A stretch of 45,953 nt of DNA from Deltaproteobacteria bacterium. Its GTDB lineage: Bacteria > Desulfobacterota > Binatia > UBA12015. The notes beneath the pieces are model-generated. The model was not told the DNA's origin, did not search any database, and saw only the letters and a program-made list of their open reading frames with translations. A program made the position numbers and the translations under genes. The DNA is taken from NCBI GenBank assembly GCA_029262355.1, contig JAJCZO010000073.1, forward strand, positions 1 through 45,953, given 5' to 3'. Numbering within the stretch: the stretch's first letter is position 1; every line of letters starts with the position of its first letter. Below, piece by piece: positions 14,988-24,053 of the stretch.

Positions 14988-17315
14988 GTGACCCGCCGCC
15001 TCCTTGCGACTCTGATCCTGCTCCTGCCGTTGATCGACGCCGTGTCGGCCCGGGGCCAGTCCGACCCGGCGCTCCGTCGTGCCGGGTCGCGCCACGAGCA
15101 GGCCGCCATCGAGGAGATCGTGGTCACGGCCCGGCGGCGCGCGGAGTTGCTCGAAGAGACACCGCTCTCGGTCACGGCGTTGAGCGAGGCGACTCTGCGC
15201 GAGGCGGGCGTCACACGACTCGATGAGATTCAGGAGCTCGTTCCGAATCTTCAGATGCCGACGGGGCGGTCGGGGCTGGAAGGTCGCATTCGAATTCGTG
15301 GGATCGGAACGTCCACGAGCGAGGTCGCGTTCGATCCGGGCGTGGGCGTGTACGTCGACGGGGTCTATCTGCCGCGGTCCCTCGGCCAACTCGTCGATGT
15401 CCTCGATATTCAGCAGGTCGAGGTGCTGCGTGGCCCCCAGGGCACCTTGTTCGGCAAGAACACCGTTGGTGGTGCGCTCAACATCACGACCGTAAAGCCC
15501 ACTCCCGACCTCGAGGGATGGGTGCTGTTGCGGCCGGGCAACTACGGCTCCATTCACACGCGTATGATGCTGAACGCGCCTCTTGGTCGTGGTTGGCTGC
15601 GCGAGCGCTTGGCCGGCCGCATTGCCTTCAGCTCGACCAACCGCCGGGGGTACACCTACAACTCGTTCCGCGACGAGAACTGGTCCGACACGAATACGCT
15701 CGCGTTCCTTGGGTCCGTGGCGTTCACGCCGATCGACCGCGTGTCGATCAATGTGAGCGGGTCATGGTCGCGCAATCACGGACGACAGCGTGGCGGGCAA
15801 TGCCTGGAGGTCCGCGAGACGGCGCTCGGTCTTCTACAGCCAGGCCTCTACGAGGCCTGCCGTGCTTCGCAGAAGTACGTCTTCGAAGCAGACCCGGCGA
15901 CGGTTGCCGACGTCGAGAGCTACGGCACGTGGGGGACGATCGCTTGGGACGTCGGCGCGGTGGGGCCTCTCGACGGGCTGGAATTGAAGTCGATTACGTC
16001 GTGGCGCCAACAACGCCCGCGCGGTCGTGACGACTTCGACATGACCGAGTTCCCGGTCATTCAGCTGGCGAGCCTCGGTGGCGGCGTGCTCGACGGGGAG
16101 CCTGGGTTCACCCAGCAGATCAGCCAGGAGATCCAGCTGAACGGGTCGGCATGGGACGATCGTCTGAACTTCGTCGCCGGGTACTTCGTGTTCTGGGAGA
16201 AGGGGACGTCGGTCTGGTCGATTCTCGCGATGGGGAACTCGCTCAACGCGGCGACGACGACGGACGTGGACTTCAGCAACTGGACCTGGGCACCGTTCGC
16301 GCAGGCGACGGCCGACATCACGGATTGGGTGAGCCTGACCGCGGGGCTTCGGTACACGGAAGACAAGAAGGGCCTGCACCTTCTGTTCTACGACCCGCGT
16401 GCACCCGAGCCACCGCAGCTCGACCGAGATCGGAGCGCGATCTTCTCCGCCTGGACCCCGATGGCCAGTCTGTCGATGCGACTGCCGGAACGCTTCATGG
16501 AGGACACGCCGCTCGACCACTTGATGGGCTACTTCACGTACTCGCGAGGATTCAAAGGCGGCGGGTTCGATGCCGTGACGTCTCCGTTTGCGGAGGAACT
16601 CAATCGCTTCGATCCCGAGACCTTGGATTCGTTCGAGGTCGGCTTCAAGACAATCTCGTACGACCAGCGACTCACGCTGAACCTGTCCCTGTTCCTCGGC
16701 AACTACGACGACATCCAGATCACCAAGTTCCAAGACCTCGGAGATACCGACGGGGACGGGCTGCCGAATCTCCAGCGCGTCACGCTGAACGCCGCGAGCG
16801 GGACGACCAAGGGGCTCGAGGTCGAGCTTCAGGCGATCCCGACGAGCGGGCTGCGCCTCTCCGGCTCGCTTGGGCTGCTCGACGCGCACTATGACGAGTT
16901 CGAAGGGCTCGACGACGTGACGGGCGACAACGTCGATCGAGCGGGGCAGCGATTCCTGCTCACGCCCGAGATCCAGTCCCATGTCTCGCTGCAGTACTCG
17001 TTGCCCGTCGCGTTCGACGGGCCGCAATGGCTTCAGGGCTGGATCACCCCGCGCGTCGATTGGTCCTACCAGGGCAACGTTCTCTACCTGGGGCCCGAGA
17101 TTCCTGCGGGTACGCAGCCCGGGTACAACCTGGTCCACCTACGCCTGAGCTACGACTTCCTGGACGACCGCGCGCAGGTTGGTCTGTGGACGCGGAACTT
17201 GCTCGATGAAGCGTACTTCGACTACGCGTTCTCGTCGTCGTCGAGCTTCGGCATCGCCAATCGATGGTTTCAGATCGGTCGCACGTACGGTGGGGAGCTG
17301 AGCTACCGACTCTAG
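14988..17315 (+). CDS. TonB-dependent outer-membrane receptor
   Basis: 775 residues. A signal peptide (about 1-25) is followed by a TonB-box-like IEEIVVTARRR (near 36-46) and a plug domain: PLSVTALSEATLREAG, VPNLQMPTGR, IRIRGIGTS, then VEVLRGPQGTLFGKNTVGGALNI. The remainder is a 22-strand-type barrel with alternating aromatic residues, ending in YGGELSYRL with the usual aromatic C-terminal strand. The plug class (RGIGTS, PQGTLFG) is that of receptors for sterols, aromatic compounds, sugars or vitamins rather than classic siderophore types, but the ligand is unknown. The start is GTG at 14988; no strong ribosome site is seen. Its position after the acyl-CoA dehydrogenase gene suggests a shared catabolic role. 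Confidence 0.93.
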   Translation: MTRRLLATLILLLPLIDAVSARGQSDPALRRAGSRHEQAAIEEIVVTARRRAELLEETPLSVTALSEATLREAGVTRLDEIQELVPNLQMPTGRSGLEGRIRIRGIGTSTSEVAFDPGVGVYVDGVYLPRSLGQLVDVLDIQQVEVLRGPQGTLFGKNTVGGALNITTVKPTPDLEGWVLLRPGNYGSIHTRMMLNAPLGRGWLRERLAGRIAFSSTNRRGYTYNSFRDENWSDTNTLAFLGSVAFTPIDRVSINVSGSWSRNHGRQRGGQCLEVRETALGLLQPGLYEACRASQKYVFEADPATVADVESYGTWGTIAWDVGAVGPLDGLELKSITSWRQQRPRGRDDFDMTEFPVIQLASLGGGVLDGEPGFTQQISQEIQLNGSAWDDRLNFVAGYFVFWEKGTSVWSILAMGNSLNAATTTDVDFSNWTWAPFAQATADITDWVSLTAGLRYTEDKKGLHLLFYDPRAPEPPQLDRDRSAIFSAWTPMASLSMRLPERFMEDTPLDHLMGYFTYSRGFKGGGFDAVTSPFAEELNRFDPETLDSFEVGFKTISYDQRLTLNLSLFLGNYDDIQITKFQDLGDTDGDGLPNLQRVTLNAASGTTKGLEVELQAIPTSGLRLSGSLGLLDAHYDEFEGLDDVTGDNVDRAGQRFLLTPEIQSHVSLQYSLPVAFDGPQWLQGWITPRVDWSYQGNVLYLGPEIPAGTQPGYNLVHLRLSYDFLDDRAQVGLWTRNLLDEAYFDYAFSSSSSFGIANRWFQIGRTYGGELSYRL

Positions 17316-17336
17316 CTCACCGCCGGCACGCGGTGT

Positions 17337-17441
17337 CTACGCTGATGCACCAGCACCGCCGTTGAGCCCCTGTCTCCGGTGATGCACCAGCACCGCCGTT
17401 GAGCCCCCGTCGACGGTGATGCAGTTGCCTCGTCCTGTCAG
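17337..17441 (-). pseudogene. Possible remnant of an SDR gene 3' end
   Basis: On the minus strand this stretch reads LTGRGNCITVDGGSTAV before entering the 37-bp duplication. The segment resembles the C-terminal TG..ITVDGG signature of short-chain dehydrogenases. It begins exactly where the Thr/Pro-rich gene ends, in another frame, and stops at a TAG at 17337. Only about 20 residues match, so this may be chance. If real, it marks a deletion or recombination scar. Confidence 0.25.
17343..17424. repeat. 37-bp tandem repeat, two copies plus partial third
   Basis: Unit 1 is 17343-17379 and unit 2 17380-17416; the first 28 bases are identical and the last 9 differ at three positions. A third partial copy gives eight more bases (17417-17424, TGATGCAG) with the last base of the full match diverged. 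It lies between the convergent receptor gene and the Thr/Pro-rich gene. A unit length not divisible by three argues against an in-frame coding repeat. Confidence 0.85.
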
Positions 17442-18178
17442 TGGAGCAGGCTCCGGGCCTGGTTTACGAAGGCCTTCGATGCGGACCCGTATGGCGGCGG
17501 TGCGGTGGCCGTCGGCTGCGGCGTCGGATCCGGAGTGGGCGTTGGCGCCGGTGTTGGTGTCGGCGTGGCCGTCGGAATCGGCCCGTCGATTTCGACGCAC
17601 GCCGCCGGCGCTGGCGAACCCTTCGATCGCCAGTGCCCTCTCCTGAAGCTATCCTTGCGGAAGGGGCGATCGAACTTCGTGCAGTAGCGTATGTCGCCCA
17701 GCGTGAGCTCGTCGACGACGGAGTTGACGCCCACCGGCAGGGTGAACTGGTCGCTGAGGCTCTTCGCGCCCTTGCACTTGATGCCGATCCGCTTGCCTCG
17801 GACGTCGATCGTGCGACACGGGTCGTTGCCGGCGCCGGCGCCGATGTATTTCCAGCCCTTCGGGCCGAGGCTGCGCCACTTCGAGGGGGGGAGGTCGATC
17901 GTCTCGCATTCGCCGGTGCTCGGGAACGTGCACCGGCGATAGGTGCCCCCCGTAATGGTTGGGTCCGAGGAGCCGCCGGCCGCGGGGATCTGGATGGTCG
18001 AGCCCTTTGGGGCCTTCGATTTCAGCTTGGTGAGACGCGGGTTGCCGGTGCGGGTGTCGACCCGGACGATCGCGGAGCTGCCCCGAATCGGGATGTCGAT
18101 CGCGGTCGCTATGCCAGGCAGCGTCCATCCGATGAGCAGGGCCAAGAGCAGGAAGGTGTAGGTGGTGTGAAGCCTCAT
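17438..18178 (-). CDS. Exported Thr/Pro-rich protein of unknown function
   Basis: 246 residues. The signal peptide is about 1-26 (TYTFLLLALLIGWTLPGIATA). The mature domain has six Cys, including CTFPSTGECETI, and a motif DIRYCTKFDRPFRKDSFRRG, followed by SKGSPAPAACV and a low-complexity tail alternating Thr-Pro (PTATPTPTPAPTPTP) before YGSASKAFVNQ. I recall the YC..F..D..F..KG..APA.C arrangement with a Thr-Pro tail from many uncharacterised exported proteins of former Deltaproteobacteria, Binatota among them; this is unverified. The ATG at 18178 was chosen over the adjoining TTG because AGGAG lies 7 bp upstream. A weak promoter (TTGACC and TATCGC, 18 bp apart) sits at 18231-18260. Function unknown. 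Confidence 0.78.
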   Translation of the reverse strand: MRLHTTYTFLLLALLIGWTLPGIATAIDIPIRGSSAIVRVDTRTGNPRLTKLKSKAPKGSTIQIPAAGGSSDPTITGGTYRRCTFPSTGECETIDLPPSKWRSLGPKGWKYIGAGAGNDPCRTIDVRGKRIGIKCKGAKSLSDQFTLPVGVNSVVDELTLGDIRYCTKFDRPFRKDSFRRGHWRSKGSPAPAACVEIDGPIPTATPTPTPAPTPTPDPTPQPTATAPPPYGSASKAFVNQARSLLH

Positions 18179-18503
18179 CAAGCTTCTCCTATGGAGGAAG
18201 GTAGAGAATAGAATTCGCGAAACTTAGATGGCGATACTCCTTCGTCCGCCCTCGGGTCAACCCACAAGCCGAGATCGTGCACCTGCTCTGGCATTCGCGT
18301 TAGGGTTTCCGGCATCGGAGGTGACGGGAAAGTCCCTGTGGCCTGGGGAAATGTCGCGCTGGTGGGGCGTCGGGGGCCGCGCAATGGCGGGCGTCTCGTC
18401 TCCTCGCGAAGAGTGCCGAGATTCCTGCGTCGCCGTTGCTTGGCGAACGAACCCCGATCGACGGTGCTCCGTTCACTCGATGTCGGCGGGTGTGGAACTA
18501 GGC
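18179..18503. other. 325-bp gap between two leftward genes
   Basis: No supported gene. On the minus strand a possible weak promoter lies at 18231-18260 (TTGACC, 18-bp spacer, TATCGC) and AGGAG at 18186-18190 serves the Thr/Pro-rich gene. The rest shows no hairpin strong enough to call and no riboswitch consensus. Confidence 0.4.
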
Positions 18504-20357
18504 CTAACTCGCCCCGTCGGGCGCCTCGACCTGCGTCATGTGCTCCAGGAGAATGCGTCGCACCTCGCGCACGGTTTCGGGATTGGATTGTACCGAGTGG
18601 CTCGACTTCACGACGATCTCGGATCGGGCCTCATCGATGTGCGCGCTCTCGTAAGCGACCACGCCGTCGTTTCCTTCTTCGACGGGGCCGTCGCCTCGCA
18701 CGGCGATGATCGAGTGGCGTGGTATGTCGGGAGACATCGGGATCTGGGCGATGATCTTGTTGAATCGGCTGTCTGGCGCCATGTCGTCGACGGCATTGGG
18801 AGCGGAGGTGTCGTCGGGATCAGTCACGGTGCCCGTTGCGGCCAGCTGCATCGGCACCCGAATGACCCTCAGTGGGATGTCCAAGACGGCCTTGGAAACG
18901 GAGACGAGACGGGCACCGATCTCACCGAGAAGTCCGCCCGCAACGAAGCTGCCGCGGTGCGGTGTGGCGACGAAGACGGCCCGCTTTACTCCGGGAACGG
19001 GCTCGAAGATCAGGACGTTCTCGATTGCCGTGCGCTCCTCGTCGGTGACGTCCAGCTGGTCGAATGGTGGCATGCCGAACTGGGTCCAGTCCATCTCGCG
19101 CGAGTCGGAGATGGCGAGCCGGACGAGCAGGCCGCCCTGGCTGTGACCGATCAGAATCATGTCCCGCAGGGCCGGGTCGCTCCCCGCGGGGTCGAGCTCG
19201 TGCGTCGTTTCGGCGATCGCTGCGCGCAACCTCGAAGCCGAGTAGCCAACCGGATTGCCGCTGTTGTACGCGAAGAACCAGAACTGGAAGTGCTCTCGAA
19301 TCAGCGGGTCGTTGTTCAAGTCGTTGAACAGGCCTGCCCAACGCGCTGGGCTCGAGGCGGTGCCGTGCACGAAGATCACCGGAGTGGCGTCCGGACGGTA
19401 CGGCTCCATGAGCGAGATGCCCGGCGGAATCGTCTCGTCCGAGCCCGAGAGAAAGCCCGCGAACTCGAAATCCCAGACCGGTGATCCGCCGAGCAAATGG
19501 GCGTAGGCCGTCGTCGTCTGTGCCTCGAGAGGGATCTCCTGGCCCGCGACATCGATCGTTGGGGTTCGAAGCGGGTCATGCAGCTCGAGGGTGGCGCGGA
19601 GATGGCCGGTGCGGAGCTCTTCGAGGCCTCCGTCGACACGTAGAAAGGCAGTTGCCGGGACCTCGAGGTGGGCAGGAAATAGATTCGACTCTTCGCCGTA
19701 AGCCGTTCGTTCGGCGATGAGCGGTGCTCCGAGTCCCGCGCGCCGGTAGCGTGCCGCGAGCCCCGAGACCTCGTATACGTCGGCGGGCTGGAAGGAGTCG
19801 AAGCGCACGCCGCGCTCCCATACGATCGAGGTATCGGGCGCGGTGACCGCGAGCTGGCCGATGGGTAGTCGACGCGAGCTGCTCGTCACGACGAAGTGGT
19901 CGCCGTTGTCGGTCGCGAACGCGCGCGCGAGCGCCCGGTTGTAGATGTCGGCGGCGATACGCGTTCGAGGATCCCATGCCGTCGGCGGCGGACCTTCGAG
20001 ATCACCGAACATGTAGAGATAGGCGTAGACCGCGGCGCCCAGGTAGTCGCTGTGTCGGTCGGTGCGCTGGCCCTCGATGTACGCGAGTTCGGCCAGCGCC
20101 AGCAAGGACTCGCGCTCGCCTTCGGCCACGGTGCGCCGGTGCAGCTCGGTGAGCATCTCGCGCGGCGCTTCGCTCTGGGAGACGCCCGTTCGGTGGAGCT
20201 CGATATTGGTGAATCGTGTCGGTTCGCCGGAATCCAGGATGCTCGCCGAGTCGCCCCGATAGACGTCTCGTGGGCTGACACGGTTGACGGTGACGGGTGG
20301 TCCACAGGCGATGACCCCGCTCAAGAGCATCACCGCGCCGAGTGCACAGAATCGCAT
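18504..20357 (-). CDS. Lipoprotein alpha/beta hydrolase (lipase/esterase-like)
   Basis: 617 residues. The N-terminus is a lipoprotein signal (FCALGAVMLLSGVIACGP) with Cys18 for lipidation. A helical region (about 60-150) precedes a beta-rich region, then an alpha/beta hydrolase domain from about 320. Visible elements are the oxyanion strand VIFVHGTASSP (327-337), the nucleophile elbow GHSQGG with Ser406, and a late His in KSSHSVQSNP. The DLNNDP and YNSGNP stretches resemble PGAP1/triacylglycerol-lipase-like proteins. It probably acts in the outer membrane or periplasm on lipid or ester substrates. The ATG at 20357 was chosen for the lipobox; the frame continues to 20864 antisense to the P450 and is rejected. 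It diverges from the P450 gene across 82 bp. Confidence 0.88.
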   Translation of the reverse strand: MRFCALGAVMLLSGVIACGPPVTVNRVSPRDVYRGDSASILDSGEPTRFTNIELHRTGVSQSEAPREMLTELHRRTVAEGERESLLALAELAYIEGQRTDRHSDYLGAAVYAYLYMFGDLEGPPPTAWDPRTRIAADIYNRALARAFATDNGDHFVVTSSSRRLPIGQLAVTAPDTSIVWERGVRFDSFQPADVYEVSGLAARYRRAGLGAPLIAERTAYGEESNLFPAHLEVPATAFLRVDGGLEELRTGHLRATLELHDPLRTPTIDVAGQEIPLEAQTTTAYAHLLGGSPVWDFEFAGFLSGSDETIPPGISLMEPYRPDATPVIFVHGTASSPARWAGLFNDLNNDPLIREHFQFWFFAYNSGNPVGYSASRLRAAIAETTHELDPAGSDPALRDMILIGHSQGGLLVRLAISDSREMDWTQFGMPPFDQLDVTDEERTAIENVLIFEPVPGVKRAVFVATPHRGSFVAGGLLGEIGARLVSVSKAVLDIPLRVIRVPMQLAATGTVTDPDDTSAPNAVDDMAPDSRFNKIIAQIPMSPDIPRHSIIAVRGDGPVEEGNDGVVAYESAHIDEARSEIVVKSSHSVQSNPETVREVRRILLEHMTQVEAPDGAS

Positions 20358-20439
20358 CCGACGAGGTTCGCGTTTACTCGCGCCCGTTACAAGCGCCGCC
20401 TCTTCCGGTCCCCCGCTTGAGGATGATATCACAGGGACC

Positions 20440-21615
20440 ATGGCTGATCGCCCGCTGACGCTCGCGGAACTCGAGAGGACCGTCGTGGATCCGTACCCCG
20501 ACTGGAAGGTTCGCCGTGACCGGGAGCCGGTGGAGATTCGGCAGGCGATGGGCGTTCCGGCCGCCAAGGTTTTCACGCGCGACGGCTGCGAGTCGGCCCT
20601 GAAGGATGAAGGGAGTTTCTCGGCCGTGATCAACCAGGAGAGCATGGGCCCATACATGGGCACGGTGATCCTGGGCATGGATGGAAGCGAGCACACCGCG
20701 TATCGCAACCTGGTCTCGCACGCGTTCCGCCGTTCGTCACTCGAGCGCTGGAAGTCGGAGTTGATCGAGCCGACGATCGACGCGCTGCTCGACCGGGTCG
20801 TACCCAACGGACGGGCGGATCTCGTCCGCGAAGTGACCAGTCGATACCCGTTGAAGGTCATCACCAGTTTGATGGGCGTTCCGATGCAGGACGTCGATCG
20901 TTTTCAGTCCTGGGCCGAAGACGTGAGCGGTGGCCCCCTCAATCCGGAGCGTGGCCTCGCATCGTCGAAGGCCATGCGGGAGTATCTCACCCCGATCGTC
21001 GAGGACCGGAAGCGAAACCCAACGGACGATCTCGTCAGCGACATCGTCAGCTCCGAGATCGACGGCGAGACCCTCACCGACGAGCACATCTACGGCTTCT
21101 TGCGTTTGCTGCTGCCGGCGGGCGCCGAGACGACCTACCGGGTCTTCGGCAACACGCTCTTCGCACTGCTCTCTAGCCCGGATGCTCTCGACCGCGTGAG
21201 GCGCGATCGAGAGCTCGTCCCGAAGGCGATCGAAGAGACCCTGCGCTGGCAGACGTCCGTTTCGTTCGTGATGCGCGTCGCCAAGCAAGACACCGAGGTC
21301 GCCGGCTGTCCGATTTCCGCTGGTACTCCGGTGTCGATGATGGTCGGGGCGTCGAATCACGACGAGCAGTACTTCGATCGGCCGGACGAGTGGGACCTCG
21401 ATCGCCCCGGTGACTCGGGGCACCTCGCTTTCGGATGGGGTCGGCATCTCTGCCTCGGCATGCATCTGGCGCGTCTGGAACTCCAGGTTGGCGTCAACGC
21501 CGTGCTCGATCGCCTCCCGAACCTCCGGTTTGATCCGGACGCGCCGTCGGCAGGGATCCGTGGCCACGCGTTCCGCGGCCCCGTGTCCCTACCGGTCTTG
21601 TTCGATCCGAGCTGA
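20440..21615 (+). CDS. Cytochrome P450 (operon with aldehyde dehydrogenase)
   Basis: 391 residues, soluble class I-type P450. The I-helix AGAETTYR has the acid-alcohol pair typical of active monooxygenases, ExxR is in EETLRWQ, and the haem loop is FGWGRHLCLG with the ligand at Cys338. The ATG at 20440 follows AGGGA; the longer frame from 20284 overlaps the divergent lipoprotein gene. It is 95 bp upstream of an aldehyde dehydrogenase and then an enoyl-CoA hydratase, all in one direction: hydroxylation, aldehyde oxidation and CoA-ester hydration would suit stepwise degradation of an aliphatic, terpenoid or sterol side chain. No ferredoxin is adjacent. The substrate is unknown. Confidence 0.94.
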   Translation: MADRPLTLAELERTVVDPYPDWKVRRDREPVEIRQAMGVPAAKVFTRDGCESALKDEGSFSAVINQESMGPYMGTVILGMDGSEHTAYRNLVSHAFRRSSLERWKSELIEPTIDALLDRVVPNGRADLVREVTSRYPLKVITSLMGVPMQDVDRFQSWAEDVSGGPLNPERGLASSKAMREYLTPIVEDRKRNPTDDLVSDIVSSEIDGETLTDEHIYGFLRLLLPAGAETTYRVFGNTLFALLSSPDALDRVRRDRELVPKAIEETLRWQTSVSFVMRVAKQDTEVAGCPISAGTPVSMMVGASNHDEQYFDRPDEWDLDRPGDSGHLAFGWGRHLCLGMHLARLELQVGVNAVLDRLPNLRFDPDAPSAGIRGHAFRGPVSLPVLFDPS

Positions 21616-21710
21616 TATCCGCCGCTGGTGTGCGGTGTGCGGTTGGCGGGCCGGTTGCTACGAAGCACGGGAACGACGATTCCAACTCAATCCAGACAGG
21701 GGGACGAACC

Positions 21711-23174
21711 ATGGGCGAGCTTCGGATGCTCATCGACGGCAAGCTGGTCGAGGCCGAGGGTGGCGCGACTTTCGACAACCTGAATCCGGCGACCGAGGAA
21801 GTCTTGGGTCCGGTCGCGAGCGGATCCGCCGGCGACATGGCGCGCGCGGTCGCGGCGGCCCGTCACGCGTTCGACACGACGCAGTGGGCGACCGACGGCG
21901 CCTTGCGCCAGAAGTGCCTGCTCCAGCTTCAGGCGGCGATCGAGGGCGAGCGTGAGGACTTTCGCGCGGAGCTGGTCTCAGAGGTAGGCTGCCCGCTCAT
22001 CTCAACCTTCGGTCCCCAACTCGACGCCCCGCTGCGGGAGGCGCTCACGTGGCCGGCCGCGCAGATCGACGAGTTTCAATGGTCGAGGTCGATCGGGCTG
22101 GGCAACCCGTTTGGGATTGGCGACAACGAACGCGAGGTGTGGAAGGAGGCGATCGGTGTGGTCGCGGTGATCGTTCCGTGGAACTTTCCGGTGGAGATCA
22201 TCCTGAACAAGCTCGGCCCCGCACTCGCCATGGGGAACACCGTTGTGCTGAAGCCGGCTCCGGATACCTCGTGGAACGCGACGCGGATCGGCCGGTTGAT
22301 CGCCGAGAAGACCGACATGCCCCGAGGGGTCGTGAATATCGTTCCCTCGGCAGATCACGCGGTCGGTGAAGTCCTCACGACCTCGCCGGACGTCGACCTC
22401 GTCGCCTTCACCGGCTCGACGGCGACCGGACGCCGCATCATGCAGATGTCGGCGGAGACGCTGAAGCCGGTCTTTCTGGAACTCGGCGGCAAGTCTGTGA
22501 ATCTGGTCCTGGACGACGCAGACTTCGCGACGACCGTCCCCGGCTCGGCCGGGATGTGCCTGCACGCGGGCCAGGGCTGTGCGATGGCCACGCGCCTTCT
22601 GGTGCCGAAGTCGCGTTACGACGAGAGCGTCGAGCTCGCGAAGGTCGCGTTCGAGAACGTGAAGTACGGTGACCCGACCGACGCTGCGAACTTCCAGGGC
22701 CCGCAGGTCTCGAAGGTTCAGCAAGAGCGGGTCCTGGGATACATCGCGAAGGGGCGCGAGGAGGGCGCCCGCGTCGTCACGGGGGGCGGCGTGCCGAAGC
22801 ACCTCCCCAGGGGATTCTTCGTCGAGCCGACTGTCTTTGCCGACGTCGACAACTCGATGACGATCGCGCAGGAGGAGATTTTCGGACCGGTGCTCTGCGT
22901 GATCGGCTACGATGACGAGGCCGATGCCGTTCGGATCGCGAACGACTCCGCGTACGGTCTTTCGGGAATGATCACGTCCGGGAGCCTCGAGCGCGCCAAG
23001 AGCGTGGCGCGGCGCATCCGCACCGGGACTCTCGGGCTGAACGGTGGCATCTGGTACGGACCGGACGCGCCGTTCGGGGGGTACAAGGCTTCGGGCATCG
23101 GTCGCCAGTGCGGGCGCGAGGGACTCGAGATGTTCACAGAGACGAAGACCGTCGGCTGGCCGGCGGGAGCGTAG
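21711..23174 (+). CDS. NAD(P)-dependent aldehyde dehydrogenase
   Basis: 487 residues, normal size for the ALDH superfamily, which oxidises aldehydes to acids. The cofactor region has VIVPWNFPVE and FTGSTATGRRIM; the general base is Glu257 in LELGGKS and the nucleophile Cys290 in GQGCAMATR. EEIFGPVLCV and the C-terminal PFGGYKASGIGRQCG are also present. The ATG at 21711 follows a GGGGGAC stretch. It is 95 bp after the P450 and 11 bp before the hydratase gene, so it is probably co-transcribed and takes an aldehyde formed after P450 oxidation. Specificity cannot be read; the closest general type is that of broad betaine/aromatic aldehyde dehydrogenases. Confidence 0.95.
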   Translation: MGELRMLIDGKLVEAEGGATFDNLNPATEEVLGPVASGSAGDMARAVAAARHAFDTTQWATDGALRQKCLLQLQAAIEGEREDFRAELVSEVGCPLISTFGPQLDAPLREALTWPAAQIDEFQWSRSIGLGNPFGIGDNEREVWKEAIGVVAVIVPWNFPVEIILNKLGPALAMGNTVVLKPAPDTSWNATRIGRLIAEKTDMPRGVVNIVPSADHAVGEVLTTSPDVDLVAFTGSTATGRRIMQMSAETLKPVFLELGGKSVNLVLDDADFATTVPGSAGMCLHAGQGCAMATRLLVPKSRYDESVELAKVAFENVKYGDPTDAANFQGPQVSKVQQERVLGYIAKGREEGARVVTGGGVPKHLPRGFFVEPTVFADVDNSMTIAQEEIFGPVLCVIGYDDEADAVRIANDSAYGLSGMITSGSLERAKSVARRIRTGTLGLNGGIWYGPDAPFGGYKASGIGRQCGREGLEMFTETKTVGWPAGA

Positions 23175-23185
23175 GGAGCGAAGCA

Positions 23186-23983
23186 ATGGCCGATCTCACC
23201 ACCGAGCTCTCCGACGGAGTCCTGACGATCACACTCAACCGCCCCGAGCGCATGAACGCCATATCGGGCGACATGCTGACGGGGTTGTCCGAGGCGCTCC
23301 GGGGCGGTGACCGCGAGCCGGGGGTGCGGTGCATTCTCATCACCGGCGCGGGCCGCGGCTTCTGTGCGGGCCTCGATCTGCAGCAACTCGGCCAGATGGG
23401 TGGGGGTGCGGGGCTCGCAGACGACGGCGGCGGGCAGGGGCAGGCGGCGTTCAAGATCGACGAGCTTCCCCCGATGGTCCTGCGTCGGATCGACACACCG
23501 GTCGTCTGCGCGATGAACGGACCCGCGGCCGGCTACGGGATGGATCTGGCGCTCGGGTGCGACATGATCCTCGCATCGGACCGCTCCAAGATGATTTGTC
23601 CGGTGCGTCGCGGCGTCGTCCCGGAAAGCGGGGGCACCTGGCTGCTGCCGCGCTTGGTAGGTTGGCAGAAGGCTTCGGAGATCCTGCTGATCGGCCGACC
23701 GCTCGAAGCGCCCCAAATGCTCGAGCTGGGCCTGGTGAATCGAGTGATCGAGCACGACGAGTTGCTCGCCGAAGCCCGCTCATGGGCCGCGGAGATCGCG
23801 GCAAACGCGCCTCTCGCCGTGGCGGCCACGAAGCGCACGATGCGGCTCGGCCTCGAGTCGAGCTTCGACGCGAACGCTCACCACGTGATGGCCGAGCTAC
23901 TCCAGCTGTTCCGCACCAAGGACTTCGCAGAGGCTCTGGCCGCGTTCCTGGAGAAGCGCGAAGCGACGTTCGAGGGCCGCTGA
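23186..23983 (+). CDS. Enoyl-CoA hydratase/isomerase (crotonase) family
   Basis: 265 residues. The crotonase fold is shown by the substrate/oxyanion strand GAGRGFCAGLDLQ (55-67), then AAGYGMDLALGCDM and the loop VVPESGGTWLLPRLVG with Glu147 at the position of the second catalytic Glu; the first catalytic Glu position appears to be Asp120. It hydrates or isomerises an enoyl-CoA ester in the cytoplasm. A Gly-rich insertion (72-86) is slightly unusual. The ATG at 23186 follows GGGAG at 7 bp. It is the last gene of the P450-ALDH-ECH set. The exact reaction (hydration, isomerisation or other) is not resolved. Confidence 0.92.
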   Translation: MADLTTELSDGVLTITLNRPERMNAISGDMLTGLSEALRGGDREPGVRCILITGAGRGFCAGLDLQQLGQMGGGAGLADDGGGQGQAAFKIDELPPMVLRRIDTPVVCAMNGPAAGYGMDLALGCDMILASDRSKMICPVRRGVVPESGGTWLLPRLVGWQKASEILLIGRPLEAPQMLELGLVNRVIEHDELLAEARSWAAEIAANAPLAVAATKRTMRLGLESSFDANAHHVMAELLQLFRTKDFAEALAAFLEKREATFEGR

Positions 23984-24053
23984 GCCGGCCCATCGACGGA
24001 TCGCCGCGCTGCCCCTTCCCCAGGCCCCAGGGGGTGAGATAGCCTCCCCTGCC

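Noticed and set aside
15834..17138. A 434-residue minus-strand open frame
   Set aside because: Antisense to the TonB-dependent receptor; composition is that of a shadow frame.
18290..18370. Possible riboswitch upstream of the Thr/Pro-rich gene
   Set aside because: Checked by eye against cobalamin and c-di-GMP consensus elements; the conserved blocks are missing.
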